NCBI GenBank assembly: GCA_023386395.1
Contig: JAEWJV010000394.1
Span: forward strand, 1-10,118
DNA length: 10,118 bases
Direction of reading: 5' to 3'
DNA from: Bacteroidota bacterium
Lineage (GTDB): Bacteria > Bacteroidota > Bacteroidia > Chitinophagales > Chitinophagaceae
Shown here: one piece after another, positions 1 to 7,577 of the stretch
Numbering within the stretch: the stretch's first letter is position 1
Layout of the letters: each line of letters opens with the position of its first letter
Notes under the pieces: model-generated
The model's database searches: none
Seen by the model: only the letters and a program-made list of their open reading frames with translations
What the model was told of the DNA's origin: nothing
Translations under genes and position numbers: made by a program

Positions 1-164
1 CTTGCCACCTGCCCGTTATTGCCGCTTGCCCATATTACATTATCATCAACAGCGCTCAGGCCGCGTAATGATACTTTTTCTTTTGAAGTTAAAACTTTAA
101 TATGCTGTGCATTACCAACAAAAATGCATGAAAAGAAAACTGCAATAAGTGCGAGGTTCTTCAT
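1..164 (-). CDS. Secreted YCF48/BNR-repeat-like protein, N-terminal fragment
   Basis: This minus-strand reading frame starts with ATG at 164-162 and stays open to the left edge, giving 54 codons. Residues 1-20 form a signal peptide: Lys at position 2, a hydrophobic core, and cleavage probably near NA-Q. The mature part contains LRGLSAVDDNVIWASG followed by an NNGQVA stretch. That resembles the first blade of Bacteroidota proteins related to photosystem II assembly factor YCF48 and BNR/sialidase-type beta-propellers, in which a W-A/V-S-G-x-x-G motif recurs. Such proteins are exported and are often annotated vaguely as 'oxidoreductase' or WD40/YVTN-like; their biochemical role is mostly unknown. 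The gene is divergent from parE. Only the start is visible, so the family call rests on one repeat unit and the signal peptide, and the total length cannot be judged. Confidence 0.6.
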   Translation of the reverse strand, partial: MKNLALIAVFFSCIFVGNAQHIKVLTSKEKVSLRGLSAVDDNVIWASGNNGQVA

Positions 165-276
165 AATATATTCTTTGATTGATGCAAGTTTGCAACCTTC
201 GTACCATTTTAGCAAATGCAACTTATAAACATACGTGTATTACTATGCGTACGGCGTTTTTTTTGAAAACTTTAAA

Positions 277-305
277 TTGCTTTGATGCGTGTAATATTAT
301 TTTTG
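277..305 (+). promoter_or_regulatory. Candidate Bacteroidota promoter for parE
   Basis: TATTTTTG at 298-305 fits the Bacteroidota -7 consensus TAnnTTTG exactly. A TTG at 277-279 lies 18 nt upstream, roughly where the -33 element belongs. Transcription would begin near 312 and leave a leader of about 120 nt before the parE start. The site lies in the 270-bp divergent gap between the YCF48-like gene and parE; I see no gene in that gap. A match to this short box in A/T-rich DNA can occur by chance. Confidence 0.35.
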
Positions 306-406
306 CCCGCATTGGTTTTGCTCCATAGCATTCATGCAGTTGAAGGGAGTGACACAACGGAGATGTAACAACGTATCAACTGCTGGTAACATAACAATAA
401 AAATGA

Positions 407-423
407 GCCAATTGAAAATTGGC
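407..423 (+). other. Short perfect hairpin just before parE
   Basis: GCCAATT at 407-413 and AATTGGC at 417-423 form a perfect 7-bp stem with a GAA triloop. The stem ends 11 nt before the parE start codon at 435. In the mRNA it would sit at the edge of the ribosome footprint and could affect initiation; as DNA it is a 17-bp palindromic site. No function is shown by the sequence alone. Confidence 0.4.
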
Positions 424-434
424 ATTAAAATATT

Positions 435-2321
435 ATGGCAGAGATGAATTTTGATTATACGGAAGCGAGCATTCGCAGCCTCGACTGGCGGGAACATATT
501 CGTTTGAGGCCGGGCATGTACATTGGTAAATTAGGTGATGGCTCATCGCCGGATGATGGTATTTATGTGCTGATTAAAGAAGTGATTGATAATTGTATTG
601 ATGAGCACACCATGGGTTACGGTAAACATGTGGACATTAACATACAGGGCAAAACGGTTACCATACGCGACTATGGCCGTGGCATTCCTTTAGGCAAAGT
701 GGTGGATGTGGTAAGCAAGATAAACACCGGTGCCAAGTACGATAGCAAAGCGTTTCAGAAAAGTGTGGGTTTGAACGGCGTGGGTACAAAAGCGGTAAAT
801 GCGCTGAGTACTTATTTTAAAGTGGATAGTTTTCGTGAGGGAAAAGTAAAAACGGCAGAGTTTGAAAAAGGGGTTTTAATTAAAGAACATAAAGAAGCAA
901 AAAGCACGGAAGACAATGGCACGCTGATAACGTTTATTCCGGATGAAACGGTGTTTAAGAACTTTCATTTTATACATGAATATTTAGACAACCAGCTTTG
1001 GAATTACTGTTATCTGAACGCAGGCCTGGTTATTAATTTAAACGGCAAGCGTTATGTAAGTAAAAATGGCTTGCTCGATTTGCTGCAGCGCAAAACCAAT
1101 CCCGATGAATTGCGTTATCCTGTTATTCATTTAAAAGGTGAAGATATTGAAGTGGCACTTTCCCATAACAACGATTATGGTGAGGATTTATTTTCATTTG
1201 TAAACGGCCAATACACCACGCAGGGCGGTACGCACCAGCAGGCTTTTCGCGAAGCGTATGTAAAAACAATACGTGATTTTTTTAAGAAAGATTATGAAGC
1301 GGCAGATATACGGCAGAGTATTGTCGCAGCCGTTTCTGTGCGTGTGCAGGAGCCTGTTTTTGAAAGCCAGACAAAAACCAAGCTGGGCTCGCAAACCGTG
1401 TATGAGGGCGGCCCGAGCATGAAGAATTTTGTGCAGGATTTTTTATCAAGAGAGCTGGATAATTTTTTACACCGCAATTCGCAGATAGCTGAATCATTAA
1501 AAAAACGTATTGAACAAAGTGAGCGTGAAAGAAAAGAACTGGCGGGCATTAAAAAGCTGGCGAATGAGCGTGCAAAAAAAGCCAACCTGCATAATAAGAA
1601 ATTACGTGATTGCCATATTCATTTAAATGATGAGCCGCCATCAAAAAATAAAGATGCGTTTATAGAGCTGCAGAATAATTCAACCATATTCATTACCGAA
1701 GGCGATAGTGCCAGCGGTTCTATTACCAAAGCAAGAAATGTGGAAAGCCAGGCTGTGTTTAGTTTGCGTGGAAAACCGTTGAACAGCTATGGATTAACCA
1801 AGAAGATCGTTTATGAAAATGAAGAGTTCAATTTATTGCAGCATGCATTGAATATTGAAGATGGACTGGAAGGATTGCGTTACAACAATATTGTAATTGC
1901 CACCGATGCAGATGTGGATGGCATGCATATACGCTTACTGATAATGACATTCTTTTTGCAATTCTTTCCCGATCTTGTAAAGCGCGGTCATGTACATATT
2001 TTAGAAACGCCTTTGTTTCGTGTGCGTGATAAAAAAGAAACGATCTATTGTTATGATGAAAGCCAAAAACAGGCAGCTATTAAAAAACTTGGCGGCAAAC
2101 CTGAGATAACACGATTTAAAGGCCTGGGCGAAATATCGCCGGAAGAATTTGAGCGTTTTATTGCTGCTGATATGCGCCTGCAGCCGGTAATACTGGAACA
2201 GGGAGAGCATATACAGCAGTTACTTGAATATTATATGGGCAAGAACACACAGCAGCGCCAGGAATTTATTATTGATAATTTGAGGGTAGAGCTGGATTTG
2301 GTGGACGAAACCGCTGTATAA
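435..2321 (+). CDS. parE: DNA topoisomerase IV subunit B (ParE), ATPase subunit
   Basis: ParE supplies the ATPase and Toprim parts of topoisomerase IV, which with ParC decatenates daughter chromosomes and relaxes supercoils. The 628-residue length fits Bacteroidota ParE. The GHKL ATPase domain shows RPGMYIG (25-31), EVIDNCIDE (49-57; Glu49 the likely catalytic base, Asn53 a Mg ligand), DYGRGIP (79-85) and the ATP lid [11 protein letters not shown] (109-119). The Toprim domain shows EGDSASGS (422-429) and DADVDG (491-496), then a TRFKGLGE motif. The [10 protein letters not shown] form of the Toprim loop marks ParE; GyrB usually has SAGGSAKQGR. ATG at 435 is preceded only by A/T-rich sequence; Met4 (444) is a possible alternative start. 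The gene stands alone: the next gene is convergent and no parC is in the window, although parE and parC are often adjacent in this phylum. Confidence 0.95.
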   Translation: MAEMNFDYTEASIRSLDWREHIRLRPGMYIGKLGDGSSPDDGIYVLIKEVIDNCIDEHTMGYGKHVDINIQGKTVTIRDYGRGIPLGKVVDVVSKINTGAKYDSKAFQKSVGLNGVGTKAVNALSTYFKVDSFREGKVKTAEFEKGVLIKEHKEAKSTEDNGTLITFIPDETVFKNFHFIHEYLDNQLWNYCYLNAGLVINLNGKRYVSKNGLLDLLQRKTNPDELRYPVIHLKGEDIEVALSHNNDYGEDLFSFVNGQYTTQGGTHQQAFREAYVKTIRDFFKKDYEAADIRQSIVAAVSVRVQEPVFESQTKTKLGSQTVYEGGPSMKNFVQDFLSRELDNFLHRNSQIAESLKKRIEQSERERKELAGIKKLANERAKKANLHNKKLRDCHIHLNDEPPSKNKDAFIELQNNSTIFITEGDSASGSITKARNVESQAVFSLRGKPLNSYGLTKKIVYENEEFNLLQHALNIEDGLEGLRYNNIVIATDADVDGMHIRLLIMTFFLQFFPDLVKRGHVHILETPLFRVRDKKETIYCYDESQKQAAIKKLGGKPEITRFKGLGEISPEEFERFIAADMRLQPVILEQGEHIQQLLEYYMGKNTQQRQEFIIDNLRVELDLVDETAV

Positions 2322-2330
2322 TAATGATAT

Positions 2331-2368
2331 ATTAATAAGGGAAGATGATTTTATCTTCCTTTGTTAAT
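2331..2368. terminator. Bidirectional hairpin terminator between parE and the epimerase
   Basis: Arms at 2331-2346 and 2353-2368 pair over all 16 positions if two G:T wobbles are counted, around a 6-nt loop (GATTTT). The core GGAAGAT/ATCTTCC is perfect and the outer part is A/T-rich, so either strand ends in a U-containing tail. It sits 9 nt after the parE stop and reaches the first base of the epimerase stop codon on the opposite strand, which suits a shared terminator for two convergent genes. Confidence 0.75.
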
Positions 2369-3468
2369 TAAACTATTGTGCTTTCCAACCCTTTCAAAAA
2401 CGCTTCATCCACATCTGCGCCAATGCCAATTTCATCAGGTAGTTCAACACAAAAATTATTATAGGTTACGCCACTGGTAACAGGGTCAATTTTATGACCA
2501 AGCAAACAGGTATCCATATCATAAAACTTTACGTTATCATAAGCTGTAGCGAAATGTGCAAAAGCAGTTAATGCAACGCGGCTTTCAAGCATACCACCCA
2601 TCATACAGGGAATATTGTTTGCTTCACAAACTTCGTTAATCTTCATGGCTTCGAGTATGCCGCCGCTTTTGGCAAATTTTATATTCACATAATCACAGGC
2701 GCTGGCAGCAATTATTCTTTCTGCATCATAATGATCAAATACACTTTCATCTGCCATAATTTTTACAGGTGAAAGCTGCACAAGCTTTGGTAATTTATCA
2801 TCATTATAACGGCGCATGGGTTGTTCACAAAATTCAATATTATAATCTTTGAATGCCGTTAATACTTTTAAAGCATCTTCGTAATTCCAGCCCTGGTTGG
2901 CATCAATACGCAGCTTAATATTATTACCAACGGTTTTTATTATTAAACTAATGGCTTCAATATCATGCGCTGCATTTTTACCAAGCTTCACCTTTAAAAT
3001 TTCAACACCCTGCTCCACAAATGCTTCGGCCTGCAAAGCCATTTGTTGCGGCGTATTAATACCAACCGTTACATCAGTTTTTAATTCTTTCTTTTTTATG
3101 CCGCCGAGAAATTTATATAAAGGAAGATTGGAATGCTTCGCAGCTATATCATACAAAACCATATCAAAAGCACTTTTAATGGTATAATTATATGCCGTGA
3201 AAGCATGCAGTTCATTCATTCTTGCATTAATGTCAAGTACATCTTTGCCCTTCCATAACTGCGCAAAATCTTTTGCCATTTCAAAGCAGGTGGCTTGTGT
3301 TTCGCCAACGATCATTGGAAAGGCCGAACACTCACCTACGCCAACAATACCTTCGTCGGTATGAATGCGAATAAAAATATTTTGTGCAAAATGCATGGTG
3401 CCGGTTGCAATGGTAAAAGGCACCATAGGAATGCTGTACTTATAAATTTCAGTTTTGGTTATCTTCAT
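2368..3468 (-). CDS. Dipeptide epimerase, enolase superfamily (L-Ala-D/L-Glu epimerase-like)
   Basis: This 366-residue enzyme belongs to the muconate-lactonizing subgroup of the enolase superfamily. The key residues are all present: the KVK motif with Lys159/Lys161 (acid/base), metal ligands Asp189 (in DANQGW), Glu215 (in EQP) and Asp240 (in ADES), and the opposing base Lys264 (NIKFAKSGG). Asp317 and Asp319 (DMD), just before CLLG, match the DxD motif that binds the substrate amino group in dipeptide epimerases. This separates it from mandelate racemases, muconate cycloisomerases and o-succinylbenzoate synthase. It should epimerise the C-terminal residue of a dipeptide in the cytoplasm. The family includes L-Ala-D/L-Glu epimerases of murein recycling and Bacteroidota members with other specificities, so the substrate is open. 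It starts 10 nt after the VOC gene ends and is the last gene of a three-gene run. ATG at 3468 fits the family's first strand. Confidence 0.88.
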   Translation of the reverse strand: MKITKTEIYKYSIPMVPFTIATGTMHFAQNIFIRIHTDEGIVGVGECSAFPMIVGETQATCFEMAKDFAQLWKGKDVLDINARMNELHAFTAYNYTIKSAFDMVLYDIAAKHSNLPLYKFLGGIKKKELKTDVTVGINTPQQMALQAEAFVEQGVEILKVKLGKNAAHDIEAISLIIKTVGNNIKLRIDANQGWNYEDALKVLTAFKDYNIEFCEQPMRRYNDDKLPKLVQLSPVKIMADESVFDHYDAERIIAASACDYVNIKFAKSGGILEAMKINEVCEANNIPCMMGGMLESRVALTAFAHFATAYDNVKFYDMDTCLLGHKIDPVTSGVTYNNFCVELPDEIGIGADVDEAFLKGLESTIV

Positions 3469-3478
3469 TAATATTTAA

Positions 3479-3865
3479 TTATGATGCTTCATCTTTCGGT
3501 TGCCACAGTTCAATTTTATTGCCTTCGGGATCTATCGTCCAGCCAAAAATTCCATAATCATAATCTTCTGTTTTGTCTGCCACCCAAATGCCTTTTTCTT
3601 TTAATGAATGCAGTAAAGTGTGCAGGTCTTTCACGCTAAAATTAATCATGAATTGGCTTTGCGACGGGCTAAAATATTCACTGCTTTCTTTAAAGAAAGA
3701 GAATACCGTAGTGCCGGGGTTATCCGGTTTTTCATTTGTCCATGGGAAAGCTGCATAATTGCCTTCCATAAAATCAATACCCAGGTTTTCTTTATACCAT
3801 TTGGCAAGACCATCAGGATCTTTTGCCTTAATAAATACGCCGCCAATACCGGTTACATTTTCCAT
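3479..3865 (-). CDS. VOC-family (glyoxalase/bleomycin-resistance fold) protein
   Basis: This 128-residue protein has one pair of betaalphabetabetabeta units, typical of the vicinal oxygen chelate superfamily. The first unit opens with IGGVFIKAKDPDGLAKWY, and the second ends with the characteristic GIFGWTIDPEGNKIELWQP. Glu119 in IELW is at the usual metal-ligand position of the last strand, but the first strand has no His or Glu at the matching place. The metal site is therefore incomplete or different from glyoxalase I, and glyoxalase activity should not be assumed. Homologues are usually annotated as glyoxalase-like or 'VOC family protein' with no known substrate. It lies 18 nt after the GNAT gene and 10 nt before the epimerase on the same strand, so the three are probably co-transcribed. 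There is no signal peptide; the protein is cytoplasmic. Confidence 0.85.
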   Translation of the reverse strand: MENVTGIGGVFIKAKDPDGLAKWYKENLGIDFMEGNYAAFPWTNEKPDNPGTTVFSFFKESSEYFSPSQSQFMINFSVKDLHTLLHSLKEKGIWVADKTEDYDYGIFGWTIDPEGNKIELWQPKDEAS

Positions 3866-3883
3866 AAGTTATTATTTTAAAAT

Positions 3884-4486
3884 TTATAGGCGCTTTTTTA
3901 AATTTTCTTTTATGCCCTTATACCATTCATCTTTCAGGATACTTAACACAATCGAATTCCGCCGTACGTCGCCTTCCATGGTGGGCATATTGCCGCGTAG
4001 AATACCATCTACCTTGCAGCCAAGGGATCTCATGGCGGCAATGCTTCGTTCGTTTCTTGCATCGGCGCGGAATTCCACCCTTTCCATACCCAGTTTTTCA
4101 AAGGCAAATTGCAACAATAAAAATTTGCAATGCTTATTCAAACCTGTTCCGTGAAATTTTTTTCCATACCAGGTGTAGCCAAGCTGCAATGTCTTATAAG
4201 GGAAATTAATATCATAAAACCTTGTGCTGCCGGCATATTCATTTGCTTTTTTATCAAAAACAATGAAAGGAAATTCTTTGCCCGCAGCCTTTTCATTAAG
4301 CGCAATATTTATATAGTTCTTTAAACCATCTTCACCTTCCGGCCTTACCAAAGAATAAAACCAGAGCCCTTTTTCATTCATTGCAAAAGGCAATAAATTC
4401 TCGTAATCGTTTTCTTTAAGTGGCCTTAATAAAACACGTTCGTCTTCTAAAGTTATGCTAGGAAATTTTTCCGGTGATGATTGCAT
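3884..4486 (-). CDS. GNAT-family N-acetyltransferase (RimJ/RimL type)
   Basis: The 200-residue product shows the RimJ/RimL-like GNAT pattern. The N-terminal strand reads LEDERVLLRPLKENDYE (13-29), as in proteins that acetylate N-terminal amines or small amines. The acetyl-CoA pyrophosphate loop is in WYGKKFHGTGLNKH (106-119), and the C-terminal motif DARNERSIAAMRSLGCKVDG (142-161) follows. I chose ATG at 4486. The frame extends to a GTG at 4528, but that would lie upstream of a TATATTTG promoter box (4517-4510) and add 14 residues outside the family core. It is the first gene of the run GNAT-VOC-epimerase on this strand (spacings 18 and 10 nt) and diverges from glmS. The acceptor substrate cannot be told from sequence; a peptide or amino-acid amine is possible given the epimerase downstream, but that is speculation. 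Confidence 0.85.
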   Translation of the reverse strand: MQSSPEKFPSITLEDERVLLRPLKENDYENLLPFAMNEKGLWFYSLVRPEGEDGLKNYINIALNEKAAGKEFPFIVFDKKANEYAGSTRFYDINFPYKTLQLGYTWYGKKFHGTGLNKHCKFLLLQFAFEKLGMERVEFRADARNERSIAAMRSLGCKVDGILRGNMPTMEGDVRRNSIVLSILKDEWYKGIKENLKKRL

Positions 4487-4509
4487 ATCTTCGTGCTGAT
4501 TATTTTTTT

Positions 4510-4517
4510 CAAATATA
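4510..4517 (-). promoter_or_regulatory. -7 box for the GNAT-VOC-epimerase run
   Basis: On the minus strand these bases read TATATTTG, an exact match to the Bacteroidota -7 consensus TAnnTTTG. The start would fall near 4503, leaving a short leader before ATG 4486. No clear -33 TTTG is seen about 19 nt upstream. The box helps decide the GNAT start codon. Confidence 0.45.
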
Positions 4518-4586
4518 ATGCTAAGCACTTGTTTTAAGTAATTCTATGCAGGCAACTATGAACAGCACACCTAAGCTACTACAAGT

Positions 4587-4618
4587 GTTGCGATCCGCCA
4601 CGGCGGACAGGCTGCAAC
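4587..4618. repeat. Compact GC-rich inverted repeat upstream of glmS
   Basis: TCCGCC at 4594-4599 and GGCGGA at 4602-4607 form a perfect 6-bp palindrome around AC. It is enclosed by a second pair, GTTGC (4587-4591) and GCAAC (4614-4618), with asymmetric inner spacers of 2 and 6 nt. The block is clearly richer in G+C than the flanking intergenic DNA. It could be a dispersed REP-like element, a regulator site or a folded leader. The rest of the 208-bp gap (4487-4694) holds the GNAT promoter box and an imperfect TAATTTG box at 4666-4672 that may serve glmS; I see no gene. Confidence 0.5.
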
Positions 4619-4694
4619 CGTGCTCAACCGAAGTTCATTAGCTGGTTACATAAGTATTCATCAAATAATTTGCAGGCAAAAACATTTAATTATT

Positions 4695-6530
4695 ATGTGC
4701 GGAATAGTTGGTTACATAGGTTCAAGAGATGCTTATCCTGTGGTGCTGAAAGGCTTGAAACGCCTGGAATACCGTGGTTATGACAGCGCCGGTGTTGCAT
4801 TAATTGATGGCGGTTTGAAAGTATATAAAAAGCAGGGCCGTGTTGCCGATCTTGAAGAATTGTTGATTGGAAAAGATGTAAGCGGGCATATCGGCATTGG
4901 GCATACACGCTGGGCAACGCATGGCGAACCCAACGACCGCAATGCGCATCCGCATGTGAGCAACAGCGGCAAATTTGCCATGATACATAATGGCATTATC
5001 GAAAATTATGCGCAGATAAAAAATGAGTTGCTGAGAAAGGGTTACACGTTTAAAAGTGATACCGATACCGAAGTGCTGCTCAATTTTATTGAAGATATTA
5101 AAAAGAATAATGAAGGCACGCTGGAAGAAGCGCTGCGCTATGCTTTGAAAAGAATTACCGGCGCTTATTGCGTTTTATTGATTGATAAAGATGACCCGCA
5201 TACCATTATCGCGGCACGCAAGGGCAGCCCGCTGGTAATTGGCATTGGAAAGAATGAACATTTTTTGGCAAGTGATGCTTCACCTATTATTGAATACACC
5301 AAAGAAGTGGTGTATGTTAATGATTATGAAATTGCCATTGTTCGTGCCGATGAACTGATATTAAAGAACCTGGGCAATGAAAAGCAAACACCGTTTATAA
5401 CGAAGCTTGATATGGAATTGGCCGCTATAGAAAAAGGCGGTTATGACCATTTTATGGTGAAGGAAATTTTTGAACAGCCGCAAACTATTTATGATTGCCT
5501 GCGCGGACGCCTTGATGCAGACAAGGGAACGATAACCATGAGTGGCATTCAGCAATATGCTGAAGAAATAATAAATGCACCGCGCATTATTATGATTGCC
5601 TGCGGCACAAGCTGGCATGCAGGTTTAGTGGCCGAATATATTTTTGAAGAACTGTGCCGTATACCGGTTGAAGTGGAATATGCATCGGAATTTAGATACC
5701 GCAATCCTGTAGTGAATAAAGGCGATGTTATTATTGCCATTTCACAAAGCGGCGAAACAGCCGATACATTGGTGGCAATTGAAAAGGCCAAAGAACAGGG
5801 CGCTATTATTTTAGGCGTGTTGAATGTTGTGGGTTCATCCATTGCCCGTGTTTCTCATGCAGGCGCTTATACACATGCCGGCCCTGAAATTGGCGTGGCC
5901 AGTACCAAAGCATTCACAGCACAATTGGCTGTACTAACGATGATCGCTTTAAAGATTGCGCATCAAAAGAAAACGATTGATGAAGAACGCTATCGTATTT
6001 TATGTAAAGAATTAATGGCTATTCCTGATAAAGTGGCAACAGTGCTGGAACAGAATGACAACATTAAAACACTTGCCGGAAAATATAAAGATGCCCGGGA
6101 TTTTTTATACCTCGGCCGCGGTTATAATTTTCCGGTTGCACTGGAAGGCGCATTAAAGCTGAAAGAGATTTCTTACATACATGCTGAAGGTTATCCTGCA
6201 GCTGAAATGAAACATGGGCCGATAGCGCTGGTGGATGAAACTTTACCTGTTGTTTTTGTGGCAACGAAAGATGCCTACCATCAAAAGATCGTGAGCAATA
6301 TGCAGGAAATAAAAGCGCGGAAAGGAAAAGTTGTTTCCATTATAACGGAAGGCGATTTGGTTTCACCAACACTTGCTGATGATATAATTATTGTGCCGGA
6401 AGCAGATGAAATTGTTGCGCCGATGCTGAGCGTAATTCCTTTGCAGCTGCTTGCTTATTATATTGGTGTTGCCAAAGGCTATGATGTGGATAAGCCAAGA
6501 AACCTGGCGAAGAGTGTAACGGTGGAATAG
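4695..6530 (+). CDS. glmS: Glutamine-fructose-6-phosphate aminotransferase (isomerising), GlmS
   Basis: GlmS converts fructose-6-phosphate and glutamine to glucosamine-6-phosphate and glutamate, the first committed step to UDP-GlcNAc for peptidoglycan and lipid A. The start must be ATG 4695, because Cys2, exposed after Met removal, is the glutaminase nucleophile; the frame also runs open upstream to a GTG at 4620, which would bury that Cys. The product is 611 residues, the normal length. The class II glutaminase domain has MCGIVGYIG, YRGYDSAG (26-33), GHTRWATHG (69-77), NGIIENY (99-105) and SDTDTE (121-126). Two SIS domains follow: CGTS (303-306), SQSGET (350-355), and the isomerase residues Glu484, Lys488, Glu491 and His507 (in EMKHGP). 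The C-terminal KSVTVE carries Lys606, the sugar-binding lysine. No residue is missing. It is flanked by opposite-strand genes on both sides, so it is probably monocistronic. No glmS ribozyme is expected outside Firmicutes, and I see none. Confidence 0.97.
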   Translation: MCGIVGYIGSRDAYPVVLKGLKRLEYRGYDSAGVALIDGGLKVYKKQGRVADLEELLIGKDVSGHIGIGHTRWATHGEPNDRNAHPHVSNSGKFAMIHNGIIENYAQIKNELLRKGYTFKSDTDTEVLLNFIEDIKKNNEGTLEEALRYALKRITGAYCVLLIDKDDPHTIIAARKGSPLVIGIGKNEHFLASDASPIIEYTKEVVYVNDYEIAIVRADELILKNLGNEKQTPFITKLDMELAAIEKGGYDHFMVKEIFEQPQTIYDCLRGRLDADKGTITMSGIQQYAEEIINAPRIIMIACGTSWHAGLVAEYIFEELCRIPVEVEYASEFRYRNPVVNKGDVIIAISQSGETADTLVAIEKAKEQGAIILGVLNVVGSSIARVSHAGAYTHAGPEIGVASTKAFTAQLAVLTMIALKIAHQKKTIDEERYRILCKELMAIPDKVATVLEQNDNIKTLAGKYKDARDFLYLGRGYNFPVALEGALKLKEISYIHAEGYPAAEMKHGPIALVDETLPVVFVATKDAYHQKIVSNMQEIKARKGKVVSIITEGDLVSPTLADDIIIVPEADEIVAPMLSVIPLQLLAYYIGVAKGYDVDKPRNLAKSVTVE

Positions 6531-6539
6531 CATGAACCT

Positions 6540-6566
6540 GGATTTACAGGATTTAACGGATTAATC
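6540..6566. repeat. Three tandem 9-nt units at the glmS/glycosyltransferase junction
   Basis: GGATTTACA, GGATTTAAC and GGATTAATC follow one another at an exact 9-nt period. They start 9 nt after the glmS stop and encode, on the opposite strand, the last residues and stop codon of the glycosyltransferase. The element may be a degenerate interspersed repeat that supplied the stop codon, or simply a chance run. There is no clear terminator hairpin between these two convergent genes. Confidence 0.4.
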
Positions 6567-7551
6567 TCTTTGCCTGCTGCATTACAAATGCTACTATATC
6601 TTCCGTTGAATGTGGAAGCTGCAATTGTTTTGGCTTATGTTGCTGTAACCAGTTTATAATTGTTTCAACGAAGTTTTCATCAATGCTTTCAATAACAGGC
6701 ACATTAAAATCTTTTAAAGCGGCAGCATTGCATTTTTGTTCGTACTGGCCTTTAATGGGAATGCATAAAAGCTTTTTGCCGAGGTAAAGAATCTCTGCAG
6801 GCGTTTCAAAACCGGCGCCGGTAATTACACCGAAGCAATTAATTATACTTTTATTGAACGCATTAATATTAACCGGCTGTATGGTTATATTTTTTTGGAT
6901 TGATATTGATTTTGCAGTTTTGGAAAAAAGGTGAAACTGCACGTCTTTCAACTGCCTGAAATAACTTACCAGCAAGTCATCATTGTATTGCGGAAGATAA
7001 ACCGTTACATGATTTTTATTATCCGGTTCTGCTTTTAAAATAACATCTTTAATAACCGGGTTAAAAATAAAATTGTCGTATTGCTTAAAATGCAAACCGG
7101 TATAAACTGTTGACGGCGCATAGTATTTCAATATCCATTCGCCCGCCATATTTTTTGTTGCCGGCCTCGGCACTTTTGCCGATTGAAAGCTTGCCTGGTG
7201 GCCAAAGCCTATGCAGAATACTTTTTTCAGCCGGCAACTTAATGCCGCTATGCTTTCAAAATCTACCAGCACACAATCATAGTTTTCAACCGGCAGGTCT
7301 TTCGCTTCTTTCCACACACGTCTCGCACTAAATTCTTTCATCATCCTTATATAATCGAGGCCGCCGCCCTGTGTATAATAAAGGCTCACCCCTTTGCTTT
7401 TATAACGCACGGGCAAACCGGTTTGCAGGCTGCTGTTGTTGCCGCTTAAAAAAATATCTACCGTTCCGTACTGTTGTAAATAAGGCAATAATTCTATGGC
7501 CCTTGCTATGTGCCCGTTGCCTGTGGCCTGAACCGCATAAAAAATTTTCAC
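6553..7551 (-). CDS. Glycosyltransferase family protein (GT-B fold, PF13528-like)
   Basis: This 332-residue protein looks like a GT-B glycosyltransferase of the MurG/GT1-like type found in Bacteroidota. The N-terminal half begins MKIFYAVQATGNGHIARA; the GNGHIARA segment (11-18) is the glycine-rich acceptor-side loop typical of this family. The C-terminal half has GAGFETPAEI (245-254), LGKKLLCIPIKGQYEQ and N-A-A-A-L, the usual nucleotide-sugar binding region. No membrane segment or signal peptide is seen, so it probably works at the inner face of the cytoplasmic membrane or in the cytoplasm. Start is GTG at 7551; no in-frame ATG lies near it and the family begins at this residue. The donor and acceptor sugars are unknown. 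It lies 122 bp downstream of the LpxH-like gene on the same strand, so a lipid-linked acceptor is a reasonable guess but not shown. Confidence 0.82.
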   Translation of the reverse strand: MKIFYAVQATGNGHIARAIELLPYLQQYGTVDIFLSGNNSSLQTGLPVRYKSKGVSLYYTQGGGLDYIRMMKEFSARRVWKEAKDLPVENYDCVLVDFESIAALSCRLKKVFCIGFGHQASFQSAKVPRPATKNMAGEWILKYYAPSTVYTGLHFKQYDNFIFNPVIKDVILKAEPDNKNHVTVYLPQYNDDLLVSYFRQLKDVQFHLFSKTAKSISIQKNITIQPVNINAFNKSIINCFGVITGAGFETPAEILYLGKKLLCIPIKGQYEQKCNAAALKDFNVPVIESIDENFVETIINWLQQHKPKQLQLPHSTEDIVAFVMQQAKRLIR

Positions 7552-7577
7552 TTAGAAGTTGTTTGAGTTAATAAAAA

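Noticed and set aside
403..447. 14-codon upstream reading frame (Met-Ser-Gln-Leu...) overlapping the parE start, a possible leader peptide
   Set aside because: Very short, no ribosome-binding signal or regulatory codon run, and such frames are common by chance.
3759..4154. 131-residue plus-strand reading frame across the VOC/GNAT junction
   Set aside because: It is antisense to two well-supported genes and has low-complexity, non-family composition.
4487..4528. 14-residue extension of the acetyltransferase from a GTG at 4528
   Set aside because: It lies upstream of the TATATTTG promoter box and outside the conserved GNAT core.
4620..4694. 25-residue N-terminal extension of GlmS from a GTG at 4620
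   Set aside because: GlmS needs Cys immediately after the initiator Met; the extension has no family match and passes through the palindromic intergenic block.
4529..4694. Possible glmS ribozyme or riboswitch in the leader
   Set aside because: No glmS ribozyme core is recognisable, and that element is known from Firmicutes-type bacteria; only a short palindrome is seen.
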